A stretch of DNA of 64,000 bases from Notamacropus eugenii (GCF_028372415.1 NC_092875.1:410389739-410453738); one strand, 5' to 3'; positions 44,880 to 55,369 are shown, counted from the stretch's first letter. The notes: generated by a model not told the origin, from the sequence alone. Made by a program: numbers and translations.

Positions 44880-45260
44880 CTGGTACAAAGGATTTTTAAT
44901 AATATATATTTTTATAGTTATAGGATAAAATTGTCTGTTATCTTTAGTGGTTTCCTCTATCCTTTGTTCAATTCAGAATTCTCCTCTAAGCTATAGTTTT
45001 GACAGGTAGTTTTGAAAGGTGTCATCTCATTCTCTCCTAATATTTTTGTGGTGTTAGCATTTTTATTTAGTTCACATTTCTGGTTTGAGTTTATCATGGT
45101 ATATAGTATAAAATATTGGTCTGCTAAACTGTTTTCTAGTTTTTCCAGTCATTGTTGGTTAAAAAAAATCTGTTGCTTAATAATTTGTTCCTGGGATTAT
45201 CAAATACTGTTTTCTGTCACTTCTGTTTCTTACTTATCAAGTCAATTTCACTGAGTTACT
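44880..45260 (-). mobile_element. L1 LINE ORF2-region fragment
   Basis: The + strand shows 'tttctggtttgagtttatc', 'aaaatattggtctgctaaac' and 'tttctagtttttccagtcat', which I recognise as the antisense of the ORF2 interior in marsupial L1s (parallel to 'gccagttttcccagcaccat' in human L1). Eroded, without a readable protein. Confidence 0.45.
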
Positions 45261-45755
45261 AAAAAACACAAAAAAACCCCCAAAACTTTAAGCAGAACTA
45301 GGTTTTTTTTAAATTTAAGATTTTTTTTCTTTATTGGGAACTTACTAAATATCAGTGGGCATGAATGTTTCTGTGCACAAAGAATAGAAAAAAATTATGG
45401 AACCACAAATATTTACATAGAAATTGTTTTAAGTATATTTCAAAGCTAAAATTACAGTAACAGTCCTGCCCTCCTTGCTTGTATCATCTTGTGAATTTCC
45501 TTTTTCTCTCTTTTGTGAATTAAAAGTTTCATTGGTGCTATATATCTTTTTCCCTCCCTCCCCTCGTCTTTTCCTTCCTTCAAACTCAATATGTTTAAAA
45601 TTCCTCCCTCCCTTTATTTATTTATTTTTTGCATCATGCTCACTATATCACTACAACTTTCCCCACCCCATTCTTAAATAAAAGTTCCCAAACAAAACAA
45701 ATTGCTGTATAATTTTTTTTCTCAGACTCCCTTGTCAATTAACTGCTCCTGTTTC
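45261..45755. other. Unrecognised pyrimidine-rich stretch
   Basis: Contains TCCC-rich and TTTA-rich runs at 45550-45640. Frames of 68-80 aa are compositional. Confidence 0.4.
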
Positions 45756-46340
45756 TACAAGAACCAGTATTCCACCTGACAGCCCCTGAAATCCCTGAAC
45801 CAACTTCTCTCGTCCCTTGAATCTTCTTTTTGCAGGCGAAACACATTCACTTCTTTCAACCAATACTCACATTCCATATACCCAAGGTCCTTTTTTACTA
45901 TCCTCTCTATCCTTTTCTGGACAGTTTCCAGTTTATCAACTTTGTTCTTAAATCATAGTTCATAGAAGTGAATACTTAAGCTGTAGATGAGACCTGATAA
46001 AGACAGAGGGCAGGAGAACTATGGCTTCCATATTGCTGGAAGCTAGACCACTATTAATGCAGATCAAACACGTTTATTTATTTGGGGACTGGAGGACAGG
46101 CAATACTATATCACACAACTGATTTGTATAGAACTTATAGTCCACTAAAACCCCCAAAGATTTTCTAGAACATCTGCTACTTGTTCATGCCTTCCCCATC
46201 TTAGACTTTCAAAGTTGATTGTTTTGTACCCACTGCAAGACATTCATACTTATCGAATTACATCTAGTTAGATTCAGCCAAATGTTCTTGTGTTTTATAA
46301 ATTGAGAGCCCTAACCTAGTACTTGATGTCTTTGTCCTTA
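45756..46340 (-). mobile_element. L3/CR1 LINE fragment: RT C-terminal region
   Basis: On the minus strand 'ggttttagtggactataag' encodes the LGVLVDYK motif of L3/CR1. Upstream codons correspond to the (K)CKVLHLGTKNQLYKYRMG stretch in decayed form ('gcagtgggtacaaaacaatc'). Downstream, 'atgagacctgataaagac' on + matches the antisense of the RPHLEYC region. Many breaks. Sister relic to 53160-54050 and 16690-17740. Confidence 0.65.
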
Positions 46341-46344
46341 TAAT

Positions 46345-46895
46345 ATTGGATTTAATTGCTTGAAAAAATTTACTTGTATTTCTCTCTGATCCTAGATTTT
46401 TCCCTTTTTGGAAATTCATTTAGGGTTGTGGAATTTCATTTCTGGGACGGAGCTTTTTCTATATTTCTTGTAATGTTATTCTAGGTTTACATATTTTTTT
46501 TTTTTTTTTTTTTTTTACAAATAGTCATACCATTTTATTTAATTTATCAGTTTGGGGCATACAATTAGGTAAAATAATTTCCTCAATTTCCTCTTCATCT
46601 ATTGTGAATTCTCCCTTTTCATGTTTTGATTTTGGCAGTGATATTTTACTCATTTGAAAAAATCAAATAGGCAACTGGCTTACCTATTTTTATTAGTTTT
46701 TAAAGGTCTACTTGTTTTAACTCCGTTATAATTTTTTATTTTCAGTTTTATTTCTCTTTGATTTTCAGAATTTTGAATCTGTAGTTGAAGTTTTTTGACC
46801 TGCCAATTTTCTAGGTTAATTTTTTTTAATATATGTACTCTATTCATTAATCTGTTCTTTCTCTTTTATCTATGTCTTTTTCAGTTCCCTTTTCT
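46345..46895 (-). mobile_element. L1 LINE, part 1 (ORF2 interior)
   Basis: The + strand shows 'tttggggcatacaattaggt', 'aaaataatttcctcaatttc', 'ttctcccttttcatgtttt' and 'tctttgattttcagaattt', the antisense of the L1 ORF2 interior. A 23-T run at about 46495-46517 lies inside. The sequence resumes at 49291, after an L2 insertion. Confidence 0.55.
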
Positions 46896-47467
46896 GTGTC
46901 TTAATCTTGTCACACAGGGCTCTATCCTGGGCCCTCATCTCTTCTCCCTCAGTACTTTTTCACTTCATGATCTTATCAGCTCCCGTGGATTCAATTATCA
47001 TGTCTGTACTCTTGCTTCTCAAATCTATATATAAAGCTCTAACCTCTTTGCTGAACTCTAGTCTCAAAGTGGATGTCTCATATATACTTCAAACTCAATA
47101 GGTTGAAAACTGAACTAATTATCTTGTGTCCCAAATCCTCCAGTCTTTCTTACTTCCCTATTACTGTTCAGGATACCACCATTCTCCCAGTCAACCAGAT
47201 TTACAATTTAATTGTCACGCTTTACTTCTTCCTCTCTCCCCACCTCCTCATTCCTATACAATCTTTTGCCAAGGTCTTTTGATTTTACCTTCTTAACATT
47301 TCTTGCGCACTTCCCCTTATCTTCTCTGACACTGACACCACCCTGATGCAGGGCCCTCCTAATTTCATGCCTGGGTTATTGCAATTGCCTGTTGTTGGGT
47401 CTCCCTGACTCAAGTCTCTGCATACTCCATTCCATCCTTCTGCAGGTCTGACCTTATCACTCCCTTT

Positions 47468-48012
47468 AAAACCCCAAGTTAGCTTGGAAGCTTCTGACCA
47501 TCCAAATTTACTTTCCTTTGGAGAGGAAAAGGAAGAGGAGAGGGAGATAGAAAAGAGAGGATGAGTTGAGTTACCCAGCTAGTTGGGTCCTCACTCAGGC
47601 AACTTGGTCTACTCACAGATTGTGTTCATCCTTTGTTTTTGAAGAAGACCATGACATCAGAGAAATGATGACATGACTTGAACTTGACTGTTTTGAGGGA
47701 GAGAGGGTTGTGCAAGATCACCAGCCTTGCTTTCTCTTCCTGAACCATCTGAATCCAGTGATCAAATATTCATCAGGATGACTGGAGATGGCCCAGGATG
47801 CAATGGGAGACCTTGACCTTTTTAGGCTAAGGCCTTTTGAGGTACTCACTTAGAGAGAGGTAACACCCATTCAGTGAATAGACTTCTTTAAAAAGTCATC
47901 AGGGAATGGCCCCTTTAATGAGCAAAAGAAAAAAAATAACTAAATCAAACTAGAAGGGAAAGAGAAACAGTCTGATGTCATGGTCTTCTTCAAAAACAAA
48001 GGATGAACACAA
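47468..48012 (-). mobile_element. RTE-tailed SINE insertion with inverted terminal tail
   Basis: 545 bp bounded by a 12-nt direct repeat, 'atcactcccttt', at 47456-47467 and 48013-48024. The bulk (47620 to about 47970) is a minus-strand SINE containing 'ccaggatgcaatgggagacc', 'catcaggatgactggagatg' and the tail at 47620-47661. A second, + oriented copy of the 42-nt tail forms the right end (47971-48012). 47468-47619 is unidentified. The same SINE lies at 48160-48655 on +. Confidence 0.7.
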
Positions 48013-48074
48013 ATCACTCCCTTTCCATAAACTCAGTGGCTCCCTATCACATCCAAAAATTTCCAGCCATTAGT

Positions 48075-48159
48075 TTCCTTCCTTCCTTCCTTCCTTCCTT
48101 CCTTCCTTCCTTCCTTCCTTCCTTCCTTCCTTCCTTCCTTCCTTCCTTCCTTCCTTCCT
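48075..48159. repeat. CCTT tetranucleotide microsatellite
   Basis: About 21 perfect CCTT units, uninterrupted. It sits at the left edge of the second SINE insertion in the L2. Confidence 0.95.
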
Positions 48160-48655
48160 CTTTTCTCAAACACTAAACCTTAAATCCGATTCAGTTTGGA
48201 GCTCATAGATTGGACCATAAGAGGTTTTTGCCCAAGCTCCATTTAATGACTATCTTTTGGGCCCCCTTGGCTCAGAGTGAATGTCAATAGTAACTGTTTC
48301 TCTTTTGACCAGCAACCCTCAGGATCTTCTCCTCCCAGGTTGATTTTTTTTTAATTAAAGGACCCATCCCTGGACTCACTTCTTAAAGAGGCCTATTCAC
48401 TGAATGGATGTTACCTCACTTAAAGTGAGAACCTGAAAAGGCCTTAGCTTAAAGGGCCAAGGTCTCTTCTTGCATCCTGGATCATCTCCAGTCATCCTGA
48501 TGAATATGTGGTCCCTGAACCCAGATGGCTCAGGAGGAGAAAGTGAGATTGGTGACCTTGCACAGCCCTCCCTCCCTCAAATCAAAGTCAACTACAAGTC
48601 ATGACATCATCTCCTTGATGTCACAGTCCTCTTTGACAACGAAGGACAAGCACAA
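48160..48655 (+). mobile_element. Long RTE-tailed SINE, near full length
   Basis: About 490 bp. 'aatccgattcagtttggag', 'ttgggcccccttggctcag', 'cactgaatggatgttacctc', 'tcatctccagtcatcctgat', 'cagccctccctccctcaaat', ending 'gacaacgaaggacaagc'. The last 200 bp is the segment shared with 59041-59360 and 54495-54600. A degenerate repeat of 'atcacatccaa' (48049) and 'gtcacctccaa' (48657) probably marks its target duplication. The 96-aa frame at 48525-48815 is not a gene. Confidence 0.7.
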
Positions 48656-48861
48656 CAGTCACCTCCAAGATCAAATACAAAATCTTTTGGCATTCAAAGA
48701 CATTTATAACAGGGTTATACCTTACACCTCACTCCATATGCTGTGGCCCAGAAACACTGATCTCCCTGATGTTCCTTACACAAGACACTCTATTTCTGTC
48801 TCCTTGGTTCTCTGACTTCCTTCAGTTTCTGGGTAAAATCCTACTTTTCTTCAGGAAGCCT

Positions 48862-49070
48862 TAGTATCAGCCTTTGAGTCAGGAGGACCTGGGTTCAAAC
48901 CTTCCCTCAGATACTTACTAGTTGTGTGACCTTGGACCATTCTTCACTTATTTGCCTCAATTTCCTCATCTGTCAAATGAGCTGGCGAATGGAATATCAC
49001 TTCAGTATCTTTGCCAAGAAAAACCCAAATACAATCACAGAGAGTTTGACATGACTGAAACAACAGCAAT
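48862..49070 (+). mobile_element. Mar-1 type CORE-SINE with BovB/RTE tail
   Basis: 'tttgagtcaggaggacctgg', 'tagttgtgtgaccttggacc', 'tcaatttcctcatctgtcaa', tail 'atctttgccaagaaaaaccc' and 'gacatgactgaaacaacag'. Inserted in the L2 between its RT end and its 3' tail. Confidence 0.85.
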
Positions 49071-49290
49071 CATTTCCTAATCTATCTTAATTCTAATGCC
49101 TTCCCTCACTTGATAATCTCCAATTTATTCTGTAGATAGCTTGTTTGCAGATAGTTATTTACATATTGTCTCCCTATTAGAGAGCTCCTTGAGGGCAGGG
49201 GACTACCTGTTGTGTTTCTTTTTTATCCCCAATTCTCAACATAGTGCCTGGAACATAACAGATGCTTAATAAATGTTTGAGTGACTAGAA

Positions 49291-49560
49291 GTGTTTAGAG
49301 ATACAATTTTCCTATGATCATAGCTTTGGCTGCTTTCCCAAAATCTTGTATTGTCTCATTGTTTTCATTTTCTGTAATGAAAGTATCTATTGTTTCTCTT
49401 ATTTCTTCTTTGCCCTACACATTCTTCACTATTAAATTATTTGTTCTTTGTTTATGAATCCTTTCTTTTTAATGTCCTCTATTGAATATATTTTTGTTGA
49501 TTTGTGCTCAGAAAGACAGCTTAATATTTCTGCTTTTTTGCACTGGTTTATATTTTTTTA
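49291..49560 (-). mobile_element. L1 LINE, part 2
   Basis: 'gtgtttagagatacaatttt', 'catagctttggctgctttcc', 'cttgtattgtctcattgtt' and 'ttgtgctcagaaagacagc' on + are the antisense L1 ORF2 interior expected directly after part 1. So the L2 at 46900-49290 was inserted into this L1. Confidence 0.55.
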
Positions 49561-50228
49561 TGACAAGCACATACTAGTTTTGCTAAATGTGCCGGGAAAG
49601 GCTGAGAAATACATCAAAATCTTCTCTTTTAATTTTCTCTATATAATTCTCTAAAGCAACAATCTGAAGAAAAGCAGGAAACAATTTCACAGGAATTCTT
49701 TTGGAAGGACAAGATATGTTTTAAATGAAAATGTTCCTTACTGGTCATGTCATAAAACACATCTTAAATTTTTATCTGAGTTCTTATATTCTTCTTGGGA
49801 AATACCATGCAACATGCAATTATCCATAGAAATGAACACCTTTTACCTACTGTGATGGCGATGCTCTCAAGGAGGTGAAAATGCCTTGTATTTCCTTAAT
49901 ATAACACATTGCATTGTTTGCCTGAATTTCCCTTATACTCAATACTTCCAATATCAACTAACATGGGACTTTTTGTGTTTTCAGCATTTATTTCCATTCT
50001 TGCATGTTGTAATATTTTATCATTCACATGCTTTTCTTATTAATTAATGGTTTTCATAAATTATCTTTTACTTGGCATATATGTCTGAATTGTGTGCTAT
50101 GTTTCAATGGCTACTGGCTGATGGATGGGTTGTCAGAATCCATATCTTCTACAGATTTCTATCAAAACTGCATTCCCACTTATTGCTGATGATCTGCACC
50201 ATACCCTTGTCCACCTACCCCCACTGAA
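49561..50228. other. No recognisable repeat; upstream flank of the HSPD1 retrocopy
   Basis: The last part before 50229 may include HSPD1 5' UTR, but this cannot be shown from the sequence alone. Confidence 0.4.
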
Positions 50229-52235
50229 ATGCTCCAGGTTCCCACAGCCCTTCATCAAAGGAGGCCAGTGTCTAAGGCACTGCCCCACTCTCCCCCCACC
50301 CCCGACATGTTTATGCTAAACATGTCAAATTTGGAATAGACACTAAAGGCTTAATGCTTCAAGGTATAGATCTTTTAGTAGATGTTGTTACCATTATTCT
50401 ATGGTCCAAGAGGAGAACTGGGATCATTGAATAGAGTTGGGAAGTCCCAGGGTCATAAAATATGGCATGACTATTGCAAAACAATAAACCTGAAGGACAA
50501 ATATGAAAACATTAGTGCCAGGCTGGGGATCACATTATTATTGCTGCGGTTCTTGCATGGTCCATTGCTAAGTGAGATTAACAAGAAGAAAATCAAGTAG
50601 ATCAAGAGATGTGAAGTTGACTGATGCTGTCATTACTGAGCTTACTAAGCAATCTAAACCCATCACAGCTCCTGAGAAGCTATTCAGGTTGCTACAATTT
50701 CTGCAAATGGAAACCAAGAAATTGACAACATGCAATGGAAAAGGTTGGATGAAACGTCATCAAAGTAAAGATGTAAAAAAAAACATTGAATGATAAATAA
50801 GAAATTATTGAAGGCCTCAGGTTTGACAGAGGTTATATGTTTCTATTTTATTAATACAGATAAAGGTCACAAATGTTATTTTCAGGATGCTTATGTTCTC
50901 TTAAGTGAAAAGATCTCTAGTATCCAATCTATTGTACCTGTAGTTGCATTTACAAATGCCCACCATAAGCCATTAGTCATAATTGCTGAAGATGTCCATG
51001 GACAAACCCTAAGTATGCTAGTTTTGAAAAGGCTAAAAGTTGGGTTGCAAATTGTTGCTGTAAGAGCTTCAGGTTCTGGTGAGAACAGGAAGAACCAGCT
51101 TAAGGATATTTCTATTGTGAGTGGTTGTGCAGTATTTGGAGAAGACGTATTTGCTATGAATCTTGAAGATATTCAAGTTCCTGACTTTGGAAAAGTTGGG
51201 GAGATTATCATGACAAAAGATGATTCCATGATTTTGAAAAGAATATGTGAAAAATCCCAGACTGAGAAGTGTATTCAAGAAATCACTAAACAGAGATTAC
51301 TGTTAGGGGTTTTGAAAAAGAAAAGTTAAATGAATGTTTGGCCAAACTTTCTGATGGAGTGACTGAAATAAAGATTGGTGGAATAATTGATGTAAAAGTG
51401 AATGAAAAGAAAGACCAAGGTACTGATGCCTTATGGTCATTAATTTTAGCTAATGAAGATTTTTTAAAAAATGGAATAGAAATAATTAAGACCCTGAAAA
51501 TCCCTGCAGTGAGCATTGCTAAGAATGTGGGTATTGAAGGTTCATTGATGAGAAAATTTTACAAAGCTCCTCAAAAACTGGTAATGATGCCATGCTCTGA
51601 GATTTTGTGAATATGATGGAAAAAAGGATTAATTACCCTGACTAAGGTTTTAGTAACTTCTTTGTGGGATGCTGCTGATATAGCTTCTCTGCTAACTGCA
51701 ATAGAAGTTGTTACTGAAATTTCTAAAGAAGAAAAAGAACCTGGTATGGGAGGGATGGATAGCATGGGAGGCTGTGTGTTTTAATTTCAATGGTCTATTG
51801 TTAGGATCTGTGATGCAGGCAAGACTCAAGGCGATGTTCTTTGCTCACTTCAGAAAAGTCAGCTGGAGAGAGGACTCAAGTAAACGCTGATGTTTCAGAA
51901 AATCACTGTAACTATTAGTTACTGGTTTCAGCTGACAAAATTTATAATGTTTTGTTGCTGTCAGTATCCATGCCAACAGATAATTTATTTTGTACTTTTG
52001 AATAAAGATATTTGTACCTTCCTAATAATGGGTGCAAGATCCATTTACCAATGTTCTGCTTTCAACTTAAACCAAGGCATTTTTGTCATTATTGTGTTCA
52101 GTTAGAGTTTTAGTGTTTGCTATCACTGGAAGAAAAATTCAGAATCAGACTTCCTGTGCAAAGACTAAAATTATATAAAAAGTACAGAAATAGTCAGTAA
52201 GGTGGTGACCTTTGTGTTATAAAATTGTTTAAAAT
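50229..52235 (+). pseudogene. HSPD1P: HSPD1 (HSP60 chaperonin) processed pseudogene
   Basis: Intact HSPD1 is a roughly 573-residue mitochondrial matrix chaperonin that folds imported proteins with HSPE1. This copy has no introns. It starts MLQVPTALHQRRPVSKAL, matching the mitochondrial presequence (MLRLPTVLRQMRPVSRAL). After a frameshift, (Y)AKHVKFGIDTKGLMLQGIDLL follows in pieces, and INLKDKYENISARL corresponds to IDLKDKYKNIGAKL. A 179-aa frame (50790-51329) holds the middle: [56 protein letters not shown] 90-aa frame (51338-51610) gives [14 protein letters not shown] and later [19 protein letters not shown]. It ends [13 protein letters not shown]-stop at 51783. Losses include about 40 codons between KNIGAKL and EIRRGV (partly retained out of frame) and about 28 codons, including the EGIVLGGGCALLR stretch, near 51436-51455. 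The 3' UTR continues with 'gaataaagatatttgtacc' and ends near 52235. There is no clear A-tail; a T-run follows. L1-type retroposition is inferred. Confidence 0.93.
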
Positions 52236-53155
52236 TTTTTTTTTTTTTAAGATCTTATTCCCCTCTGACCAATTGTTTTCTATGAGTCTGAGTCTTTGAC
52301 CTGTGCTAGTTCCATGTTGAATACTCTTAATACAAAAGCAGAGCTTCAGGCTTCTGTGGGATTAATAAGCAAAATAAATATATTTCATAGTCACAGTTCT
52401 GGAACAGTTCCACAAAGGAAAGGTGAATATGGGGTGCTTCTGGCTGGCTGAGGTCTTGCTTTATTCCAAGATGACTGGGGACAGGGACCTTTTAAGTTTC
52501 CTTTATTTCTCTATCTAGGTTTCTCTTGTCTCTTACATTTTCATTTAGAATATTGTACTAAACTCTGTCTTATTCATCATGAATGCTTGAAAGTTATCTA
52601 TTAAGAGCAGAACCAGGAGAACATTATACATAGTAACAGCCACGGTATGCTAGGACTATTTCTGAGTATCAAATAATTTTGATAACTACTGATCTATAAT
52701 ATAACTTGAAATTAGGTAATGCTGTTTTTTCTTCCTTCATAATCTATTTTTATCATTTCTTTTTGGAGTCTATAACTTTTTTCTTCTTAAAAGTTAATTT
52801 TTTCCATTTTTAGTGTAGTTCTAAAAATAGCTCTTCAGTGTTTTGACTGTTTTCGTACTAAATTTCAAAATTGGGGTAATGTTATTATTTTACTGTATTG
52901 ACCTAGTTCAACCATGGGCAGTGAATATCTCTCTGATTATTTGCCTTCATTTATTTCTGTAAAGGTTGTTTCACAGTTGAGTTTTTATAAATTTTGCACA
53001 TGCACATGATTGTATTGAACATTATGTATAATGAAATTTTAGTCCTCTTAAATCCTCCAGATTTTTTTTTAACATGATCTGTTATCTAGCTACAACTCCC
53101 CAACCTTTTATGTGTGGAGTTATTTTTTTTAAACCAAGATGACTTGGCACTTATT
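52236..53155. other. Mostly unrecognised; short L1 3' scrap at 52600-52680
   Basis: 'gagcagaaccaggagaacat' at about 52605-52624, then 'tacatagtaacagccacgg', is the sense marsupial L1 3' end. The rest is AT-rich and unassigned. Confidence 0.5.
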
Positions 53156-53159
53156 GCTA

Positions 53160-54050
53160 ACACATTTCTTATTACATTTGGCCCAAGTATGTTAAAGTAT
53201 CTTGGACACTTATTTTGTCATTCAACAAGTTATCTATCCTGCCCAGATTTGTGTTACCTGACAATCTGGTAAACATTCCTCCTATGTGGTTATCTGAGTC
53301 ACTGATAAAAATGTTATCAGAACAACTAAAGAAGGATACTGCATTAAGTACAATGGGTAGAAGAGCTAGAGGAGGTGTAGCAGATCAAGTGCCAGAAATA
53401 GAGTCAGGAAGACCTAGCTTCTAAATCAGCTTCAGACACTTACTAGTTGTATGACCGTGGACCCTGGACAAGTCACTTAATCTCCTCATCTCTAAAATGA
53501 AGATGCTACAATAAAAGCACCTGTCTTCCCCTGTTGTTGTAAGGATCAAATGAGATACTATTTGTAAAGTGCTTAGACACCATTATTATTAGAGCTCTTC
53601 CTCCAAATTGAAATTAAGTCATTAATTACTTACTATTCTTTTAGTTCAGTATTTAAACTAGTTCCAAATTTACCTAACTGCCTTGCTATCTATCCCATAT
53701 CTTTTCATTTTATCCACAAGCATATCATATGTTACTTTATCAATTGTAGTTCTGAAATCTAAGTAAACTCCCTTTATGGAATTCTCTTGACATATTTTCT
53801 CATTAGTCCTGTTAAATAAGTCATGCTTCTTGATGAAACCACACTGGCTCTTAATGGGCACCTTGTTGTCTCGTTTGTACTAACCATTCTAGAACTTTGT
53901 TGGAAAATCAAGGTCAAATTCATTGGACTATAGCTTGCAGACTCCATTCAGTTTACTTTTTTGGAAATTGGAATATTTGACCATTTCCTGAGGTCTCTTG
54001 CTCATTCTCTATCACCTTTCAATGATTATTGACAGAAGGTGAATCATAAC
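53160..54050 (-). mobile_element. L3/CR1 LINE reverse-transcriptase fragment, split by a MIR
   Basis: The minus frame 53861-53670 encodes SQCGFIKKHD, then GVYLDFRTTIDKV, YDMLVDKMKRYGIDSKAVR. This is RT motif A and its downstream helix in L3/CR1 (usually VYLDFSKAFDKVSH...LVDKMEKCGLD). The motif-A Asp is kept, but the KAFD core is changed. After the MIR at 53360-53592 the element continues at 53160-53345 with 'gagtcactgataaaaatgtt'. 54000-54400 may hold eroded upstream sequence. Confidence 0.75.
53360..53592 (+). mobile_element. MIR-type SINE inside the L3/CR1 copy
   Basis: 'aatagagtcaggaagaccta', 'tactagttgtatgaccgtgg', 'caagtcacttaatctcctc', 'atcaaatgagatactattt', 'gtaaagtgcttagacacc'. Confidence 0.8.
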
Positions 54051-54074
54051 ACCTTAATGTTCTCTCAGGACTTT

Positions 54075-54200
54075 GGGATGTAATTTGTAGACTGTGCTTT
54101 CCTTGAAAACATGGCCTGTCTCTTACCTTTCTTTCTCTAACCATAATGTAGCACAGTGCTTGGTACATTAATAAATGTTTTTTGACTGACTGAGTCTGGT
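54075..54200 (+). mobile_element. L2 LINE 3' end
   Basis: 'gactgtgctttccttgaaa', 'tagcacagtgcttggtacat', 'taataaatgttttttgactg'. Confidence 0.7.
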
Positions 54201-54404
54201 GACTTGAACTAACCAGCTAGATGATCTCTCAATATTTACTTTGTTTGGAATCCCTTTTATTGATTTTTGCTGTCCTTTCCAGGTTAAAGATGATTCTCCT
54301 TGATTGAGAAAATGGAAACAAATGATTTGTGTAGTTCTTCCATTTCTCCTTTAACTATTATCTTCACCCTATCCACCATGTTATCTGATTGTATTCCTTT
54401 GATA

Positions 54405-54785
54405 TTTGACAGTGAGAGACACAGTGGATTGAACACAGGGCCTGGGGTTGGGAAGACGTGTTCAAATCTGGCTTTAGGTATTTAATACGTAAGCGACCTT
54501 GTACAACCCTCCCTCACTCAAAACAAAGTCAAGTGCAAGCCTTGTCATCATTTCTCTGATGGCATGGTCTTCTTTGGAAATGAAGGATGAACAGAGACAG
54601 ACAGACAGATTTTGGTTAAGTCACTTAACCTCTGCCTCAGTTTCCTCAACTATAAAATGGGATAATAATTGTATCCACTTCTTAGGGCTGTTGTGAGGAT
54701 CAAATGAAATAGTATTTATAAAGTTCTTAGGACAGTGCCTGACACTTAGTAGGTGCTACATAAATGATAACTTTTATTATTCTCC
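54405..54785 (+). mobile_element. MIR SINE split by a SINE tail fragment
   Basis: Head part 'gagagacacagtggattgaa', 'tgttcaaatctggctttagg' (to about 54490). Resumes 'gttaagtcacttaacctctg', 'tcctcaactataaaatggg', 'ggctgttgtgaggatcaaat', 'cttaggacagtgcctgacac', 'gctacataaatgataac'. Confidence 0.75.
54493..54608 (+). mobile_element. RTE-tailed SINE, 3' fragment nested in a MIR
   Basis: 'cgaccttgtacaaccctccc', 'acaaagtcaagtgcaagcc', 'tctctgatggcatggtcttc', 'ggaaatgaaggatgaacag', ending in (GACA)n at about 54594-54608. Same tail as 48655 and 59360. Confidence 0.75.
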
Positions 54786-55369
54786 TACTCTGATTTAAAG
54801 AAAAAAAAAACACCTTTGTTGTTTTTAGCATTCACTGGTAGCCTTTACTCGCTCTTAGCTATATTGTCTTTTGCATTAGTTTTATAAGATCTCCTACATT
54901 TTAAATTCATTTTATTGTTTCCATCCCTATATGTTGCATGCACACCCTCATCAGTTCCTTAAGACAATCTCCCCCTTTTCTTTGTCATTAGAATTGTTTC
55001 AGTCAACAGCTTTGGGATTTAATTCTTGAGAGCTTTCAGCCCCTTTTGGGTTAACTTCACCTGTTAGATTTTAGAGTTTGATAGTTTATTCTTTCTTAGT
55101 ACATTTGTTCTCTCCAAATCTAGAATTCCTGTTATACTGTCTTCTGTTTCTTTTCTTTCTTTATCACAAATCCTAAAATGGAGCAATTATTTCAGATTCT
55201 AATTGCTTCTTTCTGTCTTCAATTTCTTTTTGGTCATCAGAATTCTGCCAGGAATCACAATCTGATTATTCCAGTGCCTTCCTAGGAGCTACCTCTTCCA
55301 TTCCATCTTCCTCCTCCACCCTCACCATGCCTAGATCTCTAACTTTACCAGTTGTGGAAACCTGTCTTT
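54786..55369. other. Unrecognised stretch, possibly old repeat
   Basis: Pyrimidine-rich, with no coding frame. The texture resembles antisense LINE, but no motif could be read. Confidence 0.3.

Larger units (their letters stand above)
46900..49290 (+). mobile_element. L2 LINE 3' half: RT C-terminus to 3' end, split by SINEs
   Basis: The sense frame opens QGSILGPHLFSLSTFSLHD then FNYH, the L2 reverse-transcriptase segment before the YADD box (usually QGSILGPLLFSLYT). It continues through 'tcaataggttgaaaactgaa' (LNMSKTEL region), 'tgatgcagggccctcctaat' and 'cctgggttattgcaattgcc' (the LDYCN region). After two SINE-bearing insertions it resumes with 'ccaagatcaaatacaaaatc', and after a third with 'cttaattctaatgccttccc'. 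It ends in the standard tail 'gtgcctggaacataacagat', 'gcttaataaatgtttgag'. L2-specific pieces lie at 46900-47467, 48013-48060, 48655-48860 and 49070-49290. Dead, 5'-truncated. Frames of 64-79 aa over it are L2 readings. Confidence 0.8.

Noticed and set aside
48075-48159. Possible CRISPR-like or satellite array
   Set aside because: It is a simple CCTT microsatellite with no spacers. The organism is a mammal and no spaced direct repeats exist anywhere in the window.
50790-51329. 179-aa frame as a functional chaperonin-related gene
   Set aside because: It is the middle of an intronless HSPD1 copy with frameshifts and deletions on both sides, and lacks most of the equatorial domain.
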